Positions 8,076 to 17,127 are shown, numbered from the stretch's first letter. The stretch: DNA of 42,646 nucleotides from an uncultured Lachnospiraceae bacterium (GCA_910584325.1 CAJTZH010000008.1:1-42646); one strand, 5' to 3'. Notes: generated by a model from the sequence alone, not told the origin. A program made the numbers and translations.

Positions 8076-8104
8076 ATTATAGCATATGCAAATTTCAATT
8101 ACAA
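8076..8104 (-). promoter_or_regulatory. Promoter of the antisense RNA
   Basis: On the leftward strand TTGTAA (8104-8099) is separated by exactly 17 bp from an extended TGCTATAAT (-10 at 8081-8076). It is one of the best promoters in the window, as expected for an RNA antitoxin that must exceed its message. Confidence 0.8.
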
Positions 8105-8416
8105 GATACATTTTTTTCAAAATAATAATTTATCCTTATCCTGCATCAATCAGGTATAAAAAATATAGATTAAAAAGGGCAGTATACACAGAAGAACCAA
8201 AATGACAGAGCCGGGCAAGAGGACATCTGACCATCAAGGACAATAATTTTATATTGTGTCCAAAGGAAACTTTATTATTGTATACATTAGAAATTAATTG
8301 ATATTTTGAATATGGAGCCAAAAAAGGAGTCAAAAGAAAAACCAAAAGAAGCCGAAAAAAGCAATATTAAAGTAATTGAAAAAAATCCCATCATGACGAA
8401 ACGGAAAAAAATTTTC
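8105..8416. other. AT-rich intergenic stretch without a convincing gene
   Basis: Roughly 300 bases between the antisense promoter and the tetR promoter. The only open frame of note is a lysine-rich 38-codon ORF (8312-8428) with no ribosome site that runs into the TetR operator; it is probably not a gene. No repeat or RNA structure stands out. Confidence 0.5.
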
Positions 8417-8461
8417 TTGCAAAACTAACACTGTTCATATATAATTAACAGTGTTAGTTTT
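8417..8461 (+). promoter_or_regulatory. Promoter overlapped by a TetR-type operator
   Basis: TTGCAA (8417-8422), a 17-bp spacer and TATAAT (8440-8445) form a near-consensus promoter. A perfect palindrome with 15-base arms (8421-8435 and 8447-8461; core CTAACACTGTT) and an 11-base centre covers the spacer, the -10 element and the start site. The downstream gene encodes a TetR regulator, so autorepression of the regulator-exporter operon is the natural reading. Confidence 0.85.
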
Positions 8462-8529
8462 ATTTTCTGACGGGAAATTATTTTGTAATTATCCAATCTT
8501 ACACAGAAGGACTGATACAGGAGGAGTTT

Positions 8530-9111
8530 ATGCCAAGCAGCAAATTGACGAGAGAAAAAATCATAGACGCGGCGTTAGAGCTGACGGAACGCGGCAGAGG
8601 CGGCAGTTTTTCGCTGCGCGAGCTGGCGCAGAGTCTCGATGTGAAGGCGGCGTCGCTTTACAATCATTTCGCGGGACTGGCGCAGATACAGGAAGAGACG
8701 GCGCTTCGGATAGTAAAAATGCTGAATAAGGCTTTGAAAGAAGCGGCGGATGGGAAAGAAAGAGACGAAGCGTTCCTTGCGGCAGCAAGGGCATACCGCG
8801 CTTTCGCGAAGGACTATCCGGGACTGTATACGGCGCTTATCCGTATGCCGGCTTCCAATGATGAAGTGATTGTGAAAGCCGCGCGCGACAGTTACGCGCC
8901 TATGCGAAAAATCATAAAAAGCTACGATAAGGAAAAAATCATGACGCTGCACTTTTTGCGCTCATTCCGGGCGGCGACACACGGGTTTGTGGAGCTGACC
9001 GCGAATCACTTTATGCAGATGGGTGGAGCGACACAGGATGAAACATATGAGGTAATGATTCACGCTTTTTTAAATACATTGAAAGGACTGGCGGACAATG
9101 AAAAAGTATAA
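8530..9111 (+). CDS. TetR/AcrR-family repressor
   Basis: A 193-residue protein with a TetR N-terminal helix-turn-helix (about 8-55: TREKIIDAALEL, FSLRELAQSL, AASLYNHF). The C-terminal ligand domain resembles the WHG/TetR_C_33 type with a hydrophobic pocket for a small molecule. It most likely represses its own operon through the 15-base-arm palindrome upstream and releases DNA when the exporter substrate is present. AGGAGG lies close before the ATG. Its 3' end overlaps the first exporter gene by 14 bases, which indicates translational coupling. The inducer cannot be told from the sequence. Confidence 0.9.
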   Translation: MPSSKLTREKIIDAALELTERGRGGSFSLRELAQSLDVKAASLYNHFAGLAQIQEETALRIVKMLNKALKEAADGKERDEAFLAAARAYRAFAKDYPGLYTALIRMPASNDEVIVKAARDSYAPMRKIIKSYDKEKIMTLHFLRSFRAATHGFVELTANHFMQMGGATQDETYEVMIHAFLNTLKGLADNEKV

Positions 9112-10837
9112 ACCGTATGTAAAAAAATATTGGTACTGCTTTCTTCTCGGACCGTTTTTTATGGTTCTGGAGGCGGCGGGGGAATTTATTCTGCCGTATA
9201 TCAGTGCGAATATCATCAATATCGGAGCCGCGAACGGCGATATAGGGTATATTGTAAAACAAGGTATTGTTATGGCGCTGATTGCCGTTTGTATGCTGAT
9301 TACGGGCGTGCTGGGGGCAAATTTTGCGATTCGCGGCGCCGCGAGGCTTGCGGGGGGCATCCGCCGGGATACGTTTCATAAAATTCAGAGTTTTTCATTT
9401 ACGAATATTGATGACTTTACGCCGGGTTCCCTGATTACCCGCATTACAAACGACGTGACGCAGATACAGAATTTTACGCAGACGCTGCTGCGCGGAATGT
9501 TTCGAAGCCCCGTTATGCTGATCGGGGCGGTTATCATGTCCTTTTCGCTGAATTCGTCTCTTGCGTGGGTCATTTTTCTGATGATTCCGGTGCTGGGCGG
9601 CGTGATTGCGGTGATTATCCTGACGGCGTCGCCGCGGTACACGAAAATGCAGGAGCAGATTGACAGGCTCAATATCAACGTGCGGGAGACTATCACAAAC
9701 GCGCGCGTGATTAAGTCGTTTGTCAGGGAAGAGCATGAAAAAGAGAAATTTTCCGCTGTCAATGACGCGCTGGTGGAAAAGAGTATTGCGGCATTGAAAA
9801 TGATGATGCTGCTTCAGCCGGTGTCCGCGCTGGCAATCAATGTGACGACGCTTCTTGTCGTGTGGTTTGCCGGACACCCGATTATGGTGGGCGATATGGA
9901 AATCGGAACGCTGACGGCGTTTATTACATATCTGACGCAAATTTTAAACGCGCTCAATTTTCTTGCGAATATCGTGCTGCAGGGAACGAGGGCGTCGGCG
10001 TCGCACAGACGTATTTGCGCCGTTCTTGACGCGTATGTGGAGTTAAACGACGACGGCGTTTTAGACGGTTTAGCGACGGTGGAGCATGGGAAAATTGAAT
10101 TTCGTAACGTGACGTTTCGTTATTTTAAGGACAATAAAGAAAAAGTGTTGGACGATGTATCGTTTGCAATCGAGCCGGGTGAATTTGTGGGAATTATCGG
10201 TTCGACAGGCAGCGGGAAGACAACGCTTGTTTCAATGATTCCGCGCCTTTACGACGTGGATGAGGGCGAGGTTTTGATTGACGGAAAAAATGTGCGGGAG
10301 TGGTCCCTTTATCATCTGCGTGAGAGTATCGCGGTAGTATTGCAGAAAAATACGCTGTTTTCGGGAACGATTGCGGAAAATCTGCGGTGGGGCAATGAAA
10401 ACGCAGATGACGAGGAATTATCCGAGGCGGCGGTGATTGCGCAGGCGGACGGGTTTATCCGTTCCTTTTCGGACGGGTACGAGACAGAGCTGGAGCATGG
10501 CGGAGCGAATCTGTCGGGAGGGCAGAAACAGCGTCTGTGCATTACGAGGGCGCTTTTAAAAAAGCCGAAAATACTGATACTGGACGATTCGACGAGCGCC
10601 GTGGATACGGCGACGGACGCTTCGATACGGCGGGCGTTCCGGGAAAAACTGCCGGGTGTGACGAAGCTGATTATCGCGCAGCGCATAAACTCCGTGATGG
10701 ACGCCGACAAGATTTTAGTCATTGACGAGGGGCGTGTCGCCGGGTTTGGCAGTCATGACGTTTTAATGAAAAAATGTCCTGTTTACGCGGAAATTTACTG
10801 GTCGCAGAAAGATAGAGAGAACGGAGGCGAGGAGTGA
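9098..10837 (+). CDS. ABC exporter half, degenerate-site subunit
   Basis: A 579-residue fused permease-ATPase with about six membrane helices (residues 15-300) and a C-terminal nucleotide-binding domain. Walker A is G368-STGSGKT, the signature is L472-SGGQ, and Walker B is ILIL-D496-D497. The catalytic Glu is therefore Asp (D497), and the H-loop His is Gln (IIAQRI). These are the marks of the degenerate subunit in heterodimeric exporters such as BmrCD, LmrCD and TM287/288. It should pair with the next gene to pump drugs, lipids or peptides out of the cell. The ATG at 9098 lies within the end of tetR. Substrate unknown. Confidence 0.9.
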   Translation: MKKYKPYVKKYWYCFLLGPFFMVLEAAGEFILPYISANIINIGAANGDIGYIVKQGIVMALIAVCMLITGVLGANFAIRGAARLAGGIRRDTFHKIQSFSFTNIDDFTPGSLITRITNDVTQIQNFTQTLLRGMFRSPVMLIGAVIMSFSLNSSLAWVIFLMIPVLGGVIAVIILTASPRYTKMQEQIDRLNINVRETITNARVIKSFVREEHEKEKFSAVNDALVEKSIAALKMMMLLQPVSALAINVTTLLVVWFAGHPIMVGDMEIGTLTAFITYLTQILNALNFLANIVLQGTRASASHRRICAVLDAYVELNDDGVLDGLATVEHGKIEFRNVTFRYFKDNKEKVLDDVSFAIEPGEFVGIIGSTGSGKTTLVSMIPRLYDVDEGEVLIDGKNVREWSLYHLRESIAVVLQKNTLFSGTIAENLRWGNENADDEELSEAAVIAQADGFIRSFSDGYETELEHGGANLSGGQKQRLCITRALLKKPKILILDDSTSAVDTATDASIRRAFREKLPGVTKLIIAQRINSVMDADKILVIDEGRVAGFGSHDVLMKKCPVYAEIYWSQKDRENGGEE

Positions 10838-10839
10838 TT

Positions 10840-12726
10840 ATGGATAATGCAAAAATCGAGCGGTTCCAGAAAAAATACGGCTCCGCAGCGTCTCCTTCGG
10901 CGAATAAAAAAGTTATAAATGTGGGAAACAGAGGAAATATGAACGCGGCGATGGGCGCGAAAGGAAAGCCGCAGAATATGGGAAAAACGATAAAACGCCT
11001 GATTTATTATCTTTCCGGCGAACGTCTGCTTTTGATAAGCGCGTCGGTCTGCGTCGTTGTTTATACGGTCACGGCGCTTGCCGCAGCTTATATGCTTCGT
11101 CCGGTCATGAACCGGTTTCTTTATTACGAGCCGGCACAGACCGATTTGACGGAACGTCTTGCAGGACTGGCGGGAGGGCTTGCGTTTATGGCGGTTATCT
11201 ATGGGGTGTCCGTTTTGGCGCAGTGGCTTTCGCACCGTGTCATGCTCACGGTATCCCAGCGTTCTTTAAAGAAAATGCGCAGGGAATTGATGGAAAAATT
11301 GCAGACGATGCCGGTCCGTTTTTTTGACCAGAATCCTGTCGGGGATGTGATGAGCCATTTCACAAATGATGTGGATACGGTCGGGGAAATGTTAAACACA
11401 ACGCTGATTCAGATGATTTCCGGCGCGATTACGATTGTGGGCACAGTCGTCTTAATGCTGTATACGAATCTGATTTTGGGCGCGATTACGCTGATTATGA
11501 CGCCCATTCTGACGTTTGTCAGCAAGACGATTATCAAACGGGGAAGAAACGCTTATACGGCGCAGCAGCAAAATCTCGGCATGATGGGCGGTTTCGCGGA
11601 AGAAATGATTTCCGGGCAGAAGGTAGTCAAGATATTTAACCATGAGCAGACTGCCATGGAAGAATTTGACTATATCAACGACAGGCTTGTTGCGTCGCAG
11701 ATAAAGGCGCAGTTTTGCTCCGGTATTATGGGACCCGTTACCCACCAGCTCTGTAATCTGTCTTATGGGCTGACGGCGTGTATTGGAGGGATACTCGTTA
11801 TCACGCAGGGGTTTGACATCGGCGGACTGACGATTTCCCTGAATTATACCCGCAAATTTAACCAGCCGATTAACGAACTGTCCATGCAGATGAATACGGT
11901 GTTTTCCGCGCTTGCCGGTGCGGAGAGAGTGTTTAAGCTGCTCGATTTGCCGTCGGAGGAGCCGGATATGGAAACGGCGGTGATGGAAGAGATGAAAGGG
12001 CACGTTGTGCTTGATAAAGTCAGTTTCGGTTATGTTCCGGGCGTTTTGGTACTCCATGATATTTCACTGTACGCGAAGCCGGGACAGAAAATCGCGTTTG
12101 TCGGTTCCACAGGCGCGGGAAAAACGACGGTAACAAATCTCTTGTCCCGATTTTATGATATCGAGGAGGGAACGATTACGATAGACGGCGTGCCGATTGA
12201 ACAAATTGAGAGGGCGTTTCTGCGTTCGCATATCGCGATGGTTTTGCAGGATACGCATCTGTTTACGGGAACGGTCATGGAGAACATCCGTTACGGCCGG
12301 CTTGATGCGACGGACGAGGAGGTTATGAACGCGGCAAAAACGGCATCGGCGCATTCGTTTATCTGTCAGCTTCCTGACGGATACCAAACACTGCTTGAAA
12401 ATGACGGCGCCAATCTGTCGCAGGGTCAGAGGCAGCTTTTAAATATTGCCCGCGCCGCCGTGAGCCGCGCGCCGATATTGATTCTTGATGAAGCGACCAG
12501 CTCCGTTGATACGAGGACGGAAAAACATATTGAGGAGGGTATGGACGCCATTATGGAAAACCGCACGACGTTTGTGATTGCCCACAGACTTTCCACGGTC
12601 AGGAAGGCGAACGCCATTATGGTTTTAGAACACGGACGGATTATCGAGCGGGGAACCCATGAGGAGTTGTTAGCGTTAAACGGCAGGTATGCCGATTTGT
12701 ACCACGAGATTTGTGAGTTGGAATAA
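10840..12726 (+). CDS. ABC exporter half, catalytic subunit
   Basis: A 628-residue partner with an N-terminal basic extension of about 45 residues, six membrane helices (about 55-350) and an ATPase domain. Walker A is G422-STGAGKT, Walker B is ILIL-D550-E551 with the catalytic Glu present, and the H-loop His is intact (VIAHRL). The signature is L526-SQGQ, which deviates from LSGGQ. In the heterodimer this off-consensus signature faces the degenerate ATP site of the first subunit, so the two deviations are complementary. The start at 10840 is taken because GGAGGCGAGGAG is well spaced from it; a GTG at 10834 would overlap that ribosome site. The operon ends at the terminator just downstream. 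Confidence 0.9.
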   Translation: MDNAKIERFQKKYGSAASPSANKKVINVGNRGNMNAAMGAKGKPQNMGKTIKRLIYYLSGERLLLISASVCVVVYTVTALAAAYMLRPVMNRFLYYEPAQTDLTERLAGLAGGLAFMAVIYGVSVLAQWLSHRVMLTVSQRSLKKMRRELMEKLQTMPVRFFDQNPVGDVMSHFTNDVDTVGEMLNTTLIQMISGAITIVGTVVLMLYTNLILGAITLIMTPILTFVSKTIIKRGRNAYTAQQQNLGMMGGFAEEMISGQKVVKIFNHEQTAMEEFDYINDRLVASQIKAQFCSGIMGPVTHQLCNLSYGLTACIGGILVITQGFDIGGLTISLNYTRKFNQPINELSMQMNTVFSALAGAERVFKLLDLPSEEPDMETAVMEEMKGHVVLDKVSFGYVPGVLVLHDISLYAKPGQKIAFVGSTGAGKTTVTNLLSRFYDIEEGTITIDGVPIEQIERAFLRSHIAMVLQDTHLFTGTVMENIRYGRLDATDEEVMNAAKTASAHSFICQLPDGYQTLLENDGANLSQGQRQLLNIARAAVSRAPILILDEATSSVDTRTEKHIEEGMDAIMENRTTFVIAHRLSTVRKANAIMVLEHGRIIERGTHEELLALNGRYADLYHEICELE

Positions 12727-12763
12727 AACGGATTTTCATAAATAATTTAAAACAATGAAGTAA

Positions 12764-12813
12764 AAGGTGCATATCAAAACGAAATGTTCGGTGTGATATG
12801 CGCCTTATTTTTG
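12764..12813 (+). terminator. Rho-independent terminator of the exporter operon
   Basis: A 13-bp stem (12764-12776 with 12794-12806, one G-U pair) is followed by ATTTTTG. It separates the tetR-exporter operon from the LytTR system. Confidence 0.85.
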
Positions 12814-12931
12814 TTATCATCCCGTCACTACCGCAAACCGCCCGTATGCAACGCGCATTCTTCCTTTTTTATGATTTCTGCCGATAAAATAGATGAACGG
12901 GGAAATACTACAGGAACCGGGGTGATTTGGA

Positions 12932-13681
12932 TTGAATATAGCGGTTTGCGATGATGAAGAGAATATGCGTGTTTATTTAAAGAGTCTCATAAGAAGACAG
13001 GACGCGGGATGCCGGATTAGGGAATTTCCGTCCGGCGGGGAACTGCTGCATTTTTTGAAACAGAACGATGGGGAAGAATTTGACATTGTTTTTCTTGATA
13101 TCTCGATGAAAGGCACCGATGGGATGGAAACGGCGAAGCAGATTAGGAAACAAAAAGAAGAAAGCGGCGAACCTGTCTGGGGAAGCCTGCCGCTTTTGAT
13201 CTTTGTAACAGGGTATGTGGAATATATGCCGGAGGCTTTTTCGGTAAATGCGTTTCAATATCTGGTGAAGCCCGTCCATGAGAGGGCGTTTGAAGAGGTG
13301 TTTACCAGAGCGGTGCGTGAGTGCCGCCGTCTGGAACAAAAAAAGAACACGGGGGCAAGGCATCTTTTGCTGAAAGACAAAACAGTGACAAGAACTGTTG
13401 CGGCAGACGACATTTATTATATTGAAAGCAGTAACAGGAAAATCATTGTTTATATGAAAAACGGAAAAATAGAATGTTACGGAAAAATCGGTGAGTTGGA
13501 GAATAAATTAAAAGACAGTTTTTTCAGGATACACAAAGGGTATCTTGTCAACATGAAATATGTGGAGCGTTATAACAGGACGGAGATACGGTTGAAAAAC
13601 GGCAACAGCCTTATGATTTCCAAATATAAATATCAGGATTTTATAAAGGCGTATCTCGACTATATTTCGGAGGTTCAATAA
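12932..13681 (+). CDS. LytTR-family response regulator (AgrA-like)
   Basis: A 249-residue regulator. The receiver domain (1-120) has acidic residues D7/D8, the phosphoacceptor D56 (VFLDISM) and K113 (LVKP). The LytTR DNA-binding domain covers about 145-245 (YYIESSNRKI, FFRIHKGYLVN, MISKYK). In this family phosphorylation leads to binding of paired direct repeats upstream of peptide-signalling, bacteriocin or cell-surface genes. It starts with TTG at 12932, preceded by GGGGTGA; no ATG is available in a suitable place. The kinase gene begins one base after its stop codon, so the two are translated together. No signal-peptide gene of the AgrD type was seen next to them. Confidence 0.9.
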   Translation: MNIAVCDDEENMRVYLKSLIRRQDAGCRIREFPSGGELLHFLKQNDGEEFDIVFLDISMKGTDGMETAKQIRKQKEESGEPVWGSLPLLIFVTGYVEYMPEAFSVNAFQYLVKPVHERAFEEVFTRAVRECRRLEQKKNTGARHLLLKDKTVTRTVAADDIYYIESSNRKIIVYMKNGKIECYGKIGELENKLKDSFFRIHKGYLVNMKYVERYNRTEIRLKNGNSLMISKYKYQDFIKAYLDYISEVQ

Positions 13682-15091
13682 ATGAGTCAGACAGGATATG
13701 AATGGTTTTGCAGTCTGTCCGGAATGTATCTTATTACTGTGCAGACAGCGCTTTTTATGACCATATGGAATATTTTCGGTAAAACCGAACGGGAGAAAAC
13801 GGCATTTATTGAAACGGTGATTTTGTTTGCCGTTAATCTGGCTGTGTTTTTTTATCCTGCGGATACCTCCGGAGTGCGGTATGCGGTATCGGCTGTCCTT
13901 GTGCTCGTGTATTGCCGGCTGCGGTGCGGGAAGAACGGTCTGCAAAAAGCAGTGTTTGTGCTGCTGTTGTTTTACAATTTCCACGCCATGAGTTTTCTGG
14001 TTTCAAGCAGCATTTATCAGTATCTGATGGACGGTATTTTAAAAGTACTGGATTTTGACGCGGTAGATTATATGTTTCGCATGTATAAGAAACTGGTTGT
14101 CGGGCAGAGCGCGAACCTTTTGTTTTATACGCTGTCATTTTCACTGATGACGGCGGCGGTCAGAAGAATTGTCAGAAGTCCGTTTGCCATGAACTGGTTT
14201 GAAGTGATATTTCTGTCCGCCTTAAATATTGCGGGAAGTATGCTGGCGTGGATGGTTGTGGCAATCTCCGTGGTTCAGATAGATAAGGAAGTATTTTTCC
14301 TATTTACCGAAAAGAGGGAAATGATATGGAAAATACCGCTGATTGCTGTTTTCATCTGCATCGGGGAAATCTCGGCGGTTTATATTTTTCAGAAATACAA
14401 GGAACTGCAGGGAGAGCGGGAAAAACATTTCGTGGAAGAACAGCAGCTAAAAGCAATGAAGAGAAGGCTTAGCGAAGCGGAAAATTTTTATGGGAGCATC
14501 CGCAAAGTGCGCCATGAAATGAAAAATCATCTGGCAAATATCAAGGGACTTGTGGCGCGTGAACAGTATGAGGAAGTAGAGGCTTATATCGGAAAGATGG
14601 ATGAGACCATGCAGGCGCTTTCTTACAGGTTCAGCACAGGAAACGCGGTGACGGACGTTATTATTAATGATAAGTACCGGAGAGCGAAAAAGTCGCAAAT
14701 TACATTTTGTGTCCATTTCGAATACAGGGAGTCGGACACGATATCCGCGTTCGATATGGGGATTGTGCTCAATAATCTTTTGGATAACGCCATAGAAGCC
14801 TGTGAAAAACTGGAACAGGAAGAACGGCAGATAAGTCTTACCCTGAGAAGGAAAAATCATTTTCTGCTGGTGGAGGTGGAGAACAGTTTTGACGGGGTGC
14901 TTGAGGAAGCGGACGCCGACGGTATTCCGGCAACAAGCAAGCAGGGAGGTTTTTCTGATATACGGATGGAGCATGGAATCGGTCTGAAAAACGTGAAGGA
15001 TGTGGCAGAACGGTATTTCGGATACATGGATATCAGGACACAGGGAAACATTTTTAAAGTTACGGTGATGCTGCAGCAAAGGGAAGTATAG
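13682..15091 (+). CDS. GHKL sensor histidine kinase (AgrC/VirS-like)
   Basis: A 469-residue membrane kinase. Residues 10-235 hold about six hydrophobic helices forming the sensor. A coiled linker (240-275) follows. The phosphorylated His is H278 in VRHEMKNHLANI. The GHKL ATPase domain has an N-box (NNLLDNAIEAC, about 364-374) and a glycine box (GIGLKNVKDV). Kinases of this type usually sense secreted peptides and phosphorylate a LytTR partner, here the preceding gene. The ATG follows the regulator stop codon directly (TAAATG). The stimulus is unknown. Confidence 0.9.
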   Translation: MSQTGYEWFCSLSGMYLITVQTALFMTIWNIFGKTEREKTAFIETVILFAVNLAVFFYPADTSGVRYAVSAVLVLVYCRLRCGKNGLQKAVFVLLLFYNFHAMSFLVSSSIYQYLMDGILKVLDFDAVDYMFRMYKKLVVGQSANLLFYTLSFSLMTAAVRRIVRSPFAMNWFEVIFLSALNIAGSMLAWMVVAISVVQIDKEVFFLFTEKREMIWKIPLIAVFICIGEISAVYIFQKYKELQGEREKHFVEEQQLKAMKRRLSEAENFYGSIRKVRHEMKNHLANIKGLVAREQYEEVEAYIGKMDETMQALSYRFSTGNAVTDVIINDKYRRAKKSQITFCVHFEYRESDTISAFDMGIVLNNLLDNAIEACEKLEQEERQISLTLRRKNHFLLVEVENSFDGVLEEADADGIPATSKQGGFSDIRMEHGIGLKNVKDVAERYFGYMDIRTQGNIFKVTVMLQQREV

Positions 15092-15136
15092 TGGAATGAA
15101 AGCATCAATTTTAGACGGAATGGGAGGAAAACAAAG

Positions 15137-16324
15137 ATGAGTATGAACGGAATCGTAAACAACGATTATCAAAACAGAGTTATGCAAAAGCAGGGTGTAA
15201 ACAACACGAAACATACGGAAAAAACAGGCAGCGCGCGCGAGCTGTCGGAAGCGGAAGAAATGGCGGCTTTTAAAAAGGAATTTTATGCCGAGCTGGAGAG
15301 GATACCCAGAGACAGGACAATCGCGAATGTTGCGATTAATATATCGGAAGAAGCGTTTCAGAATATGAAGAACGACCCGAAGTACAGGGAGCAGATGTTA
15401 TCGGTGATTCGGCGCGATTTGACGAGTTCCGTTGCTCCGGCGCCGGACTGCTCGCTGCTGATTACCGTGGGGGCGACCGCGGAGGATTACAGAGGGGATT
15501 CATGGTCCGTAGGCAACGATTCGGAATTTTACGCGCGCTCCGGAAACAGTTTTTATAAAAAGGCGAGCGTAAAAAAGGACAGGCAGAAAGAACTCATGGA
15601 AGAATATCTGGAAAAGAAAATGCAGGCGAAAAAATTACAGAAGAAGTTATTGAATGAAAAAATCGCGAAGCAGGAACAGGAGAGGGAAAGGATTGCCAAG
15701 CAGTGGGAACATGAAAGGCGGATGACGAACGCGGCGGTTGCCTATGAGGCAAATGGGGATGTGTTTCACAGGGAGAATTTGGATTCTTCCGGGTTATCGC
15801 AAACGAGGGCGGAGATATCCAACAGAATATCACATTTAATTATACATACAGTTTCAGAGTTTAGCGATGCGAGAGCCGAAGTTTTAAAAAAAGTCAGGGA
15901 AGAAAAAGGAGAATATGATTATTCGGATGTCGTAAATGCCTGTGGATTAAGCTATGCAAGATTTTATGCCGAAATAGAAGAACGTTATCAGAGCGGAAAT
16001 GAGAAATATTATAAAACGGCGGGAGGAGAACCGCTTACAAAGGAAGAAGAATTGGATTGGCTGAATATGCAGTATGAACAGGAAGTAAAATGGCAGCAGG
16101 CATGTGCCAGAACAGCGGCACAGGGGCAGGTTTTCATAGGTAATCTTTCAAAAATTCCCGAGATGGAAATAGAGGAACTAGAAGACGCATTTTATCAGGC
16201 AAGGGATACTTATGTAAATTTGTATCAGGAAAATAAGCAGGCTGGGAAAACACTTAGTTTACAGAACTTGATGTTTGGAAGTTATCAAATGTATGAAACG
16301 CTGAATCAGTTTAAGAAATTTTAG
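15137..16324 (+). CDS. Coiled-coil protein of unknown function in the LytTR operon
   Basis: A 395-residue soluble protein with no signal peptide or membrane helix. After a polar N-terminus (1-40) there is a compact mixed region (about 45-140). A long Lys/Glu/Gln-rich coiled coil (about 145-200) and a helical C-terminal half follow. Residues 291-319 (YY, a Gly-containing gap, LTKEEEL, MQYEQ) match a segment of the 242-residue protein at 19856, so the two belong to one family. I recognise no catalytic motif. It starts 46 bases after the kinase gene with GGGAGG upstream and no intervening terminator, so it is probably co-transcribed and may be an output or partner of the two-component system. 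That link is inferred from position alone. Confidence 0.7.
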   Translation: MSMNGIVNNDYQNRVMQKQGVNNTKHTEKTGSARELSEAEEMAAFKKEFYAELERIPRDRTIANVAINISEEAFQNMKNDPKYREQMLSVIRRDLTSSVAPAPDCSLLITVGATAEDYRGDSWSVGNDSEFYARSGNSFYKKASVKKDRQKELMEEYLEKKMQAKKLQKKLLNEKIAKQEQERERIAKQWEHERRMTNAAVAYEANGDVFHRENLDSSGLSQTRAEISNRISHLIIHTVSEFSDARAEVLKKVREEKGEYDYSDVVNACGLSYARFYAEIEERYQSGNEKYYKTAGGEPLTKEEELDWLNMQYEQEVKWQQACARTAAQGQVFIGNLSKIPEMEIEELEDAFYQARDTYVNLYQENKQAGKTLSLQNLMFGSYQMYETLNQFKKF

Positions 16325-16330
16325 ATAGAT

Positions 16331-16373
16331 AATCCATCTTCGTGCCAGAACGGCATTTGGAGGTGGATTTTTT
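16331..16373 (+). terminator. Rho-independent terminator of the LytTR operon
   Basis: AATCCATCTTCG-type left arm and GGAGGTGGATT-type right arm pair imperfectly, with GTGCC/GGCAT at the tip, then TTTTTTT. It ends the regulator-kinase-coiled-coil operon. Confidence 0.75.
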
Positions 16374-16419
16374 CATCTCCTGTTTGATATAATGAATTCA
16401 GAAGAGGAGGCAGAGTGTG

Positions 16420-17127
16420 ATGGCAATGTGGAATCCGTGGCGGGGATGCCGCAAATACAGTGAGGGATGCAAATATTGTTATATTCATAAAGGCGATTTA
16501 AGACGCGGAATTGATACGAATGAGATTGTTAAAACGGATAAATTCTATGCGCCTGTCGCGAAGAATAAAGCGGGCGATTATAAAATGAAACCGAATCAGA
16601 CGGTATATCTTTGCTTTTCTACGGATTTTCTGATAGAGGACGCTGACCGGTGGCGGGGAGAATGCTGGCAGATGATGAAAGAGCGTGCGGATTTGCATTT
16701 CATTTTTCTAACCAAACGCATTGAACGCTTTATGAATTGTATTCCGGCGGATTGGGGGGACGGATATGAAAATGTTACGGTGGGGTGCACCGTGGAGAAC
16801 CAGAAGCAGGCAGATTACCGTCTTTCTTTGTTTCGAAACCTTCCTGTCAGGCATAAGAATATTATCTGTCAGCCGTTGATTGGAGAAGTAAATCTTTCAT
16901 CGTATCTGAGAGGGGTAGAGCTTGTGGTGGCAGGAGGCGAATCGGATAAAAACGCGCGACCGCTTGACTATGACTGGGTGCTGAAAATACGGGAGCAGTG
17001 CGTCGGAGCGAACGTGCATTTTCAATTTCGCCAGTGCGGCACACATTTTATTAAGGACGGCAAAATGTATACGCTTGCTGTGCGTGATTTGTGCAGTCAG
17101 GCGAGAAAGGCGGGGATTGATTTTTGA
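16420..17127 (+). CDS. DUF5131 (phage Gp37/Gp68-like) protein
   Basis: A 235-residue protein of the DUF5131 family, first described as phage Gp37/Gp68. The N-terminus has the family hallmark WNPWRGCRKYSEGCKYCY, three cysteines that could bind metal or an iron-sulfur cluster. Later family blocks are CFSTDF, FLTKRIERF, VTVGCTVENQ and a VVAGGES loop, on what appears to be a TIM-barrel-like fold. No biochemical function is firmly established. The ATG at 16420 is preferred because GAGGAGG is spaced ten bases upstream; a GTG sits immediately before it. TATAAT at 16388-16393 suggests its own promoter just after the previous terminator. Confidence 0.8.
   Translation: MAMWNPWRGCRKYSEGCKYCYIHKGDLRRGIDTNEIVKTDKFYAPVAKNKAGDYKMKPNQTVYLCFSTDFLIEDADRWRGECWQMMKERADLHFIFLTKRIERFMNCIPADWGDGYENVTVGCTVENQKQADYRLSLFRNLPVRHKNIICQPLIGEVNLSSYLRGVELVVAGGESDKNARPLDYDWVLKIREQCVGANVHFQFRQCGTHFIKDGKMYTLAVRDLCSQARKAGIDF

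Noticed and set aside
8312..8428. Lysine-rich 38-codon ORF before tetR
   Set aside because: It has no ribosome site, runs into the operator palindrome, and its composition reflects the A-rich DNA.
8451..8729. Frame overlapping the start of tetR
   Set aside because: It runs through the tetR ribosome site in another frame and the product is Arg/Gly-rich, typical of a shadow frame.
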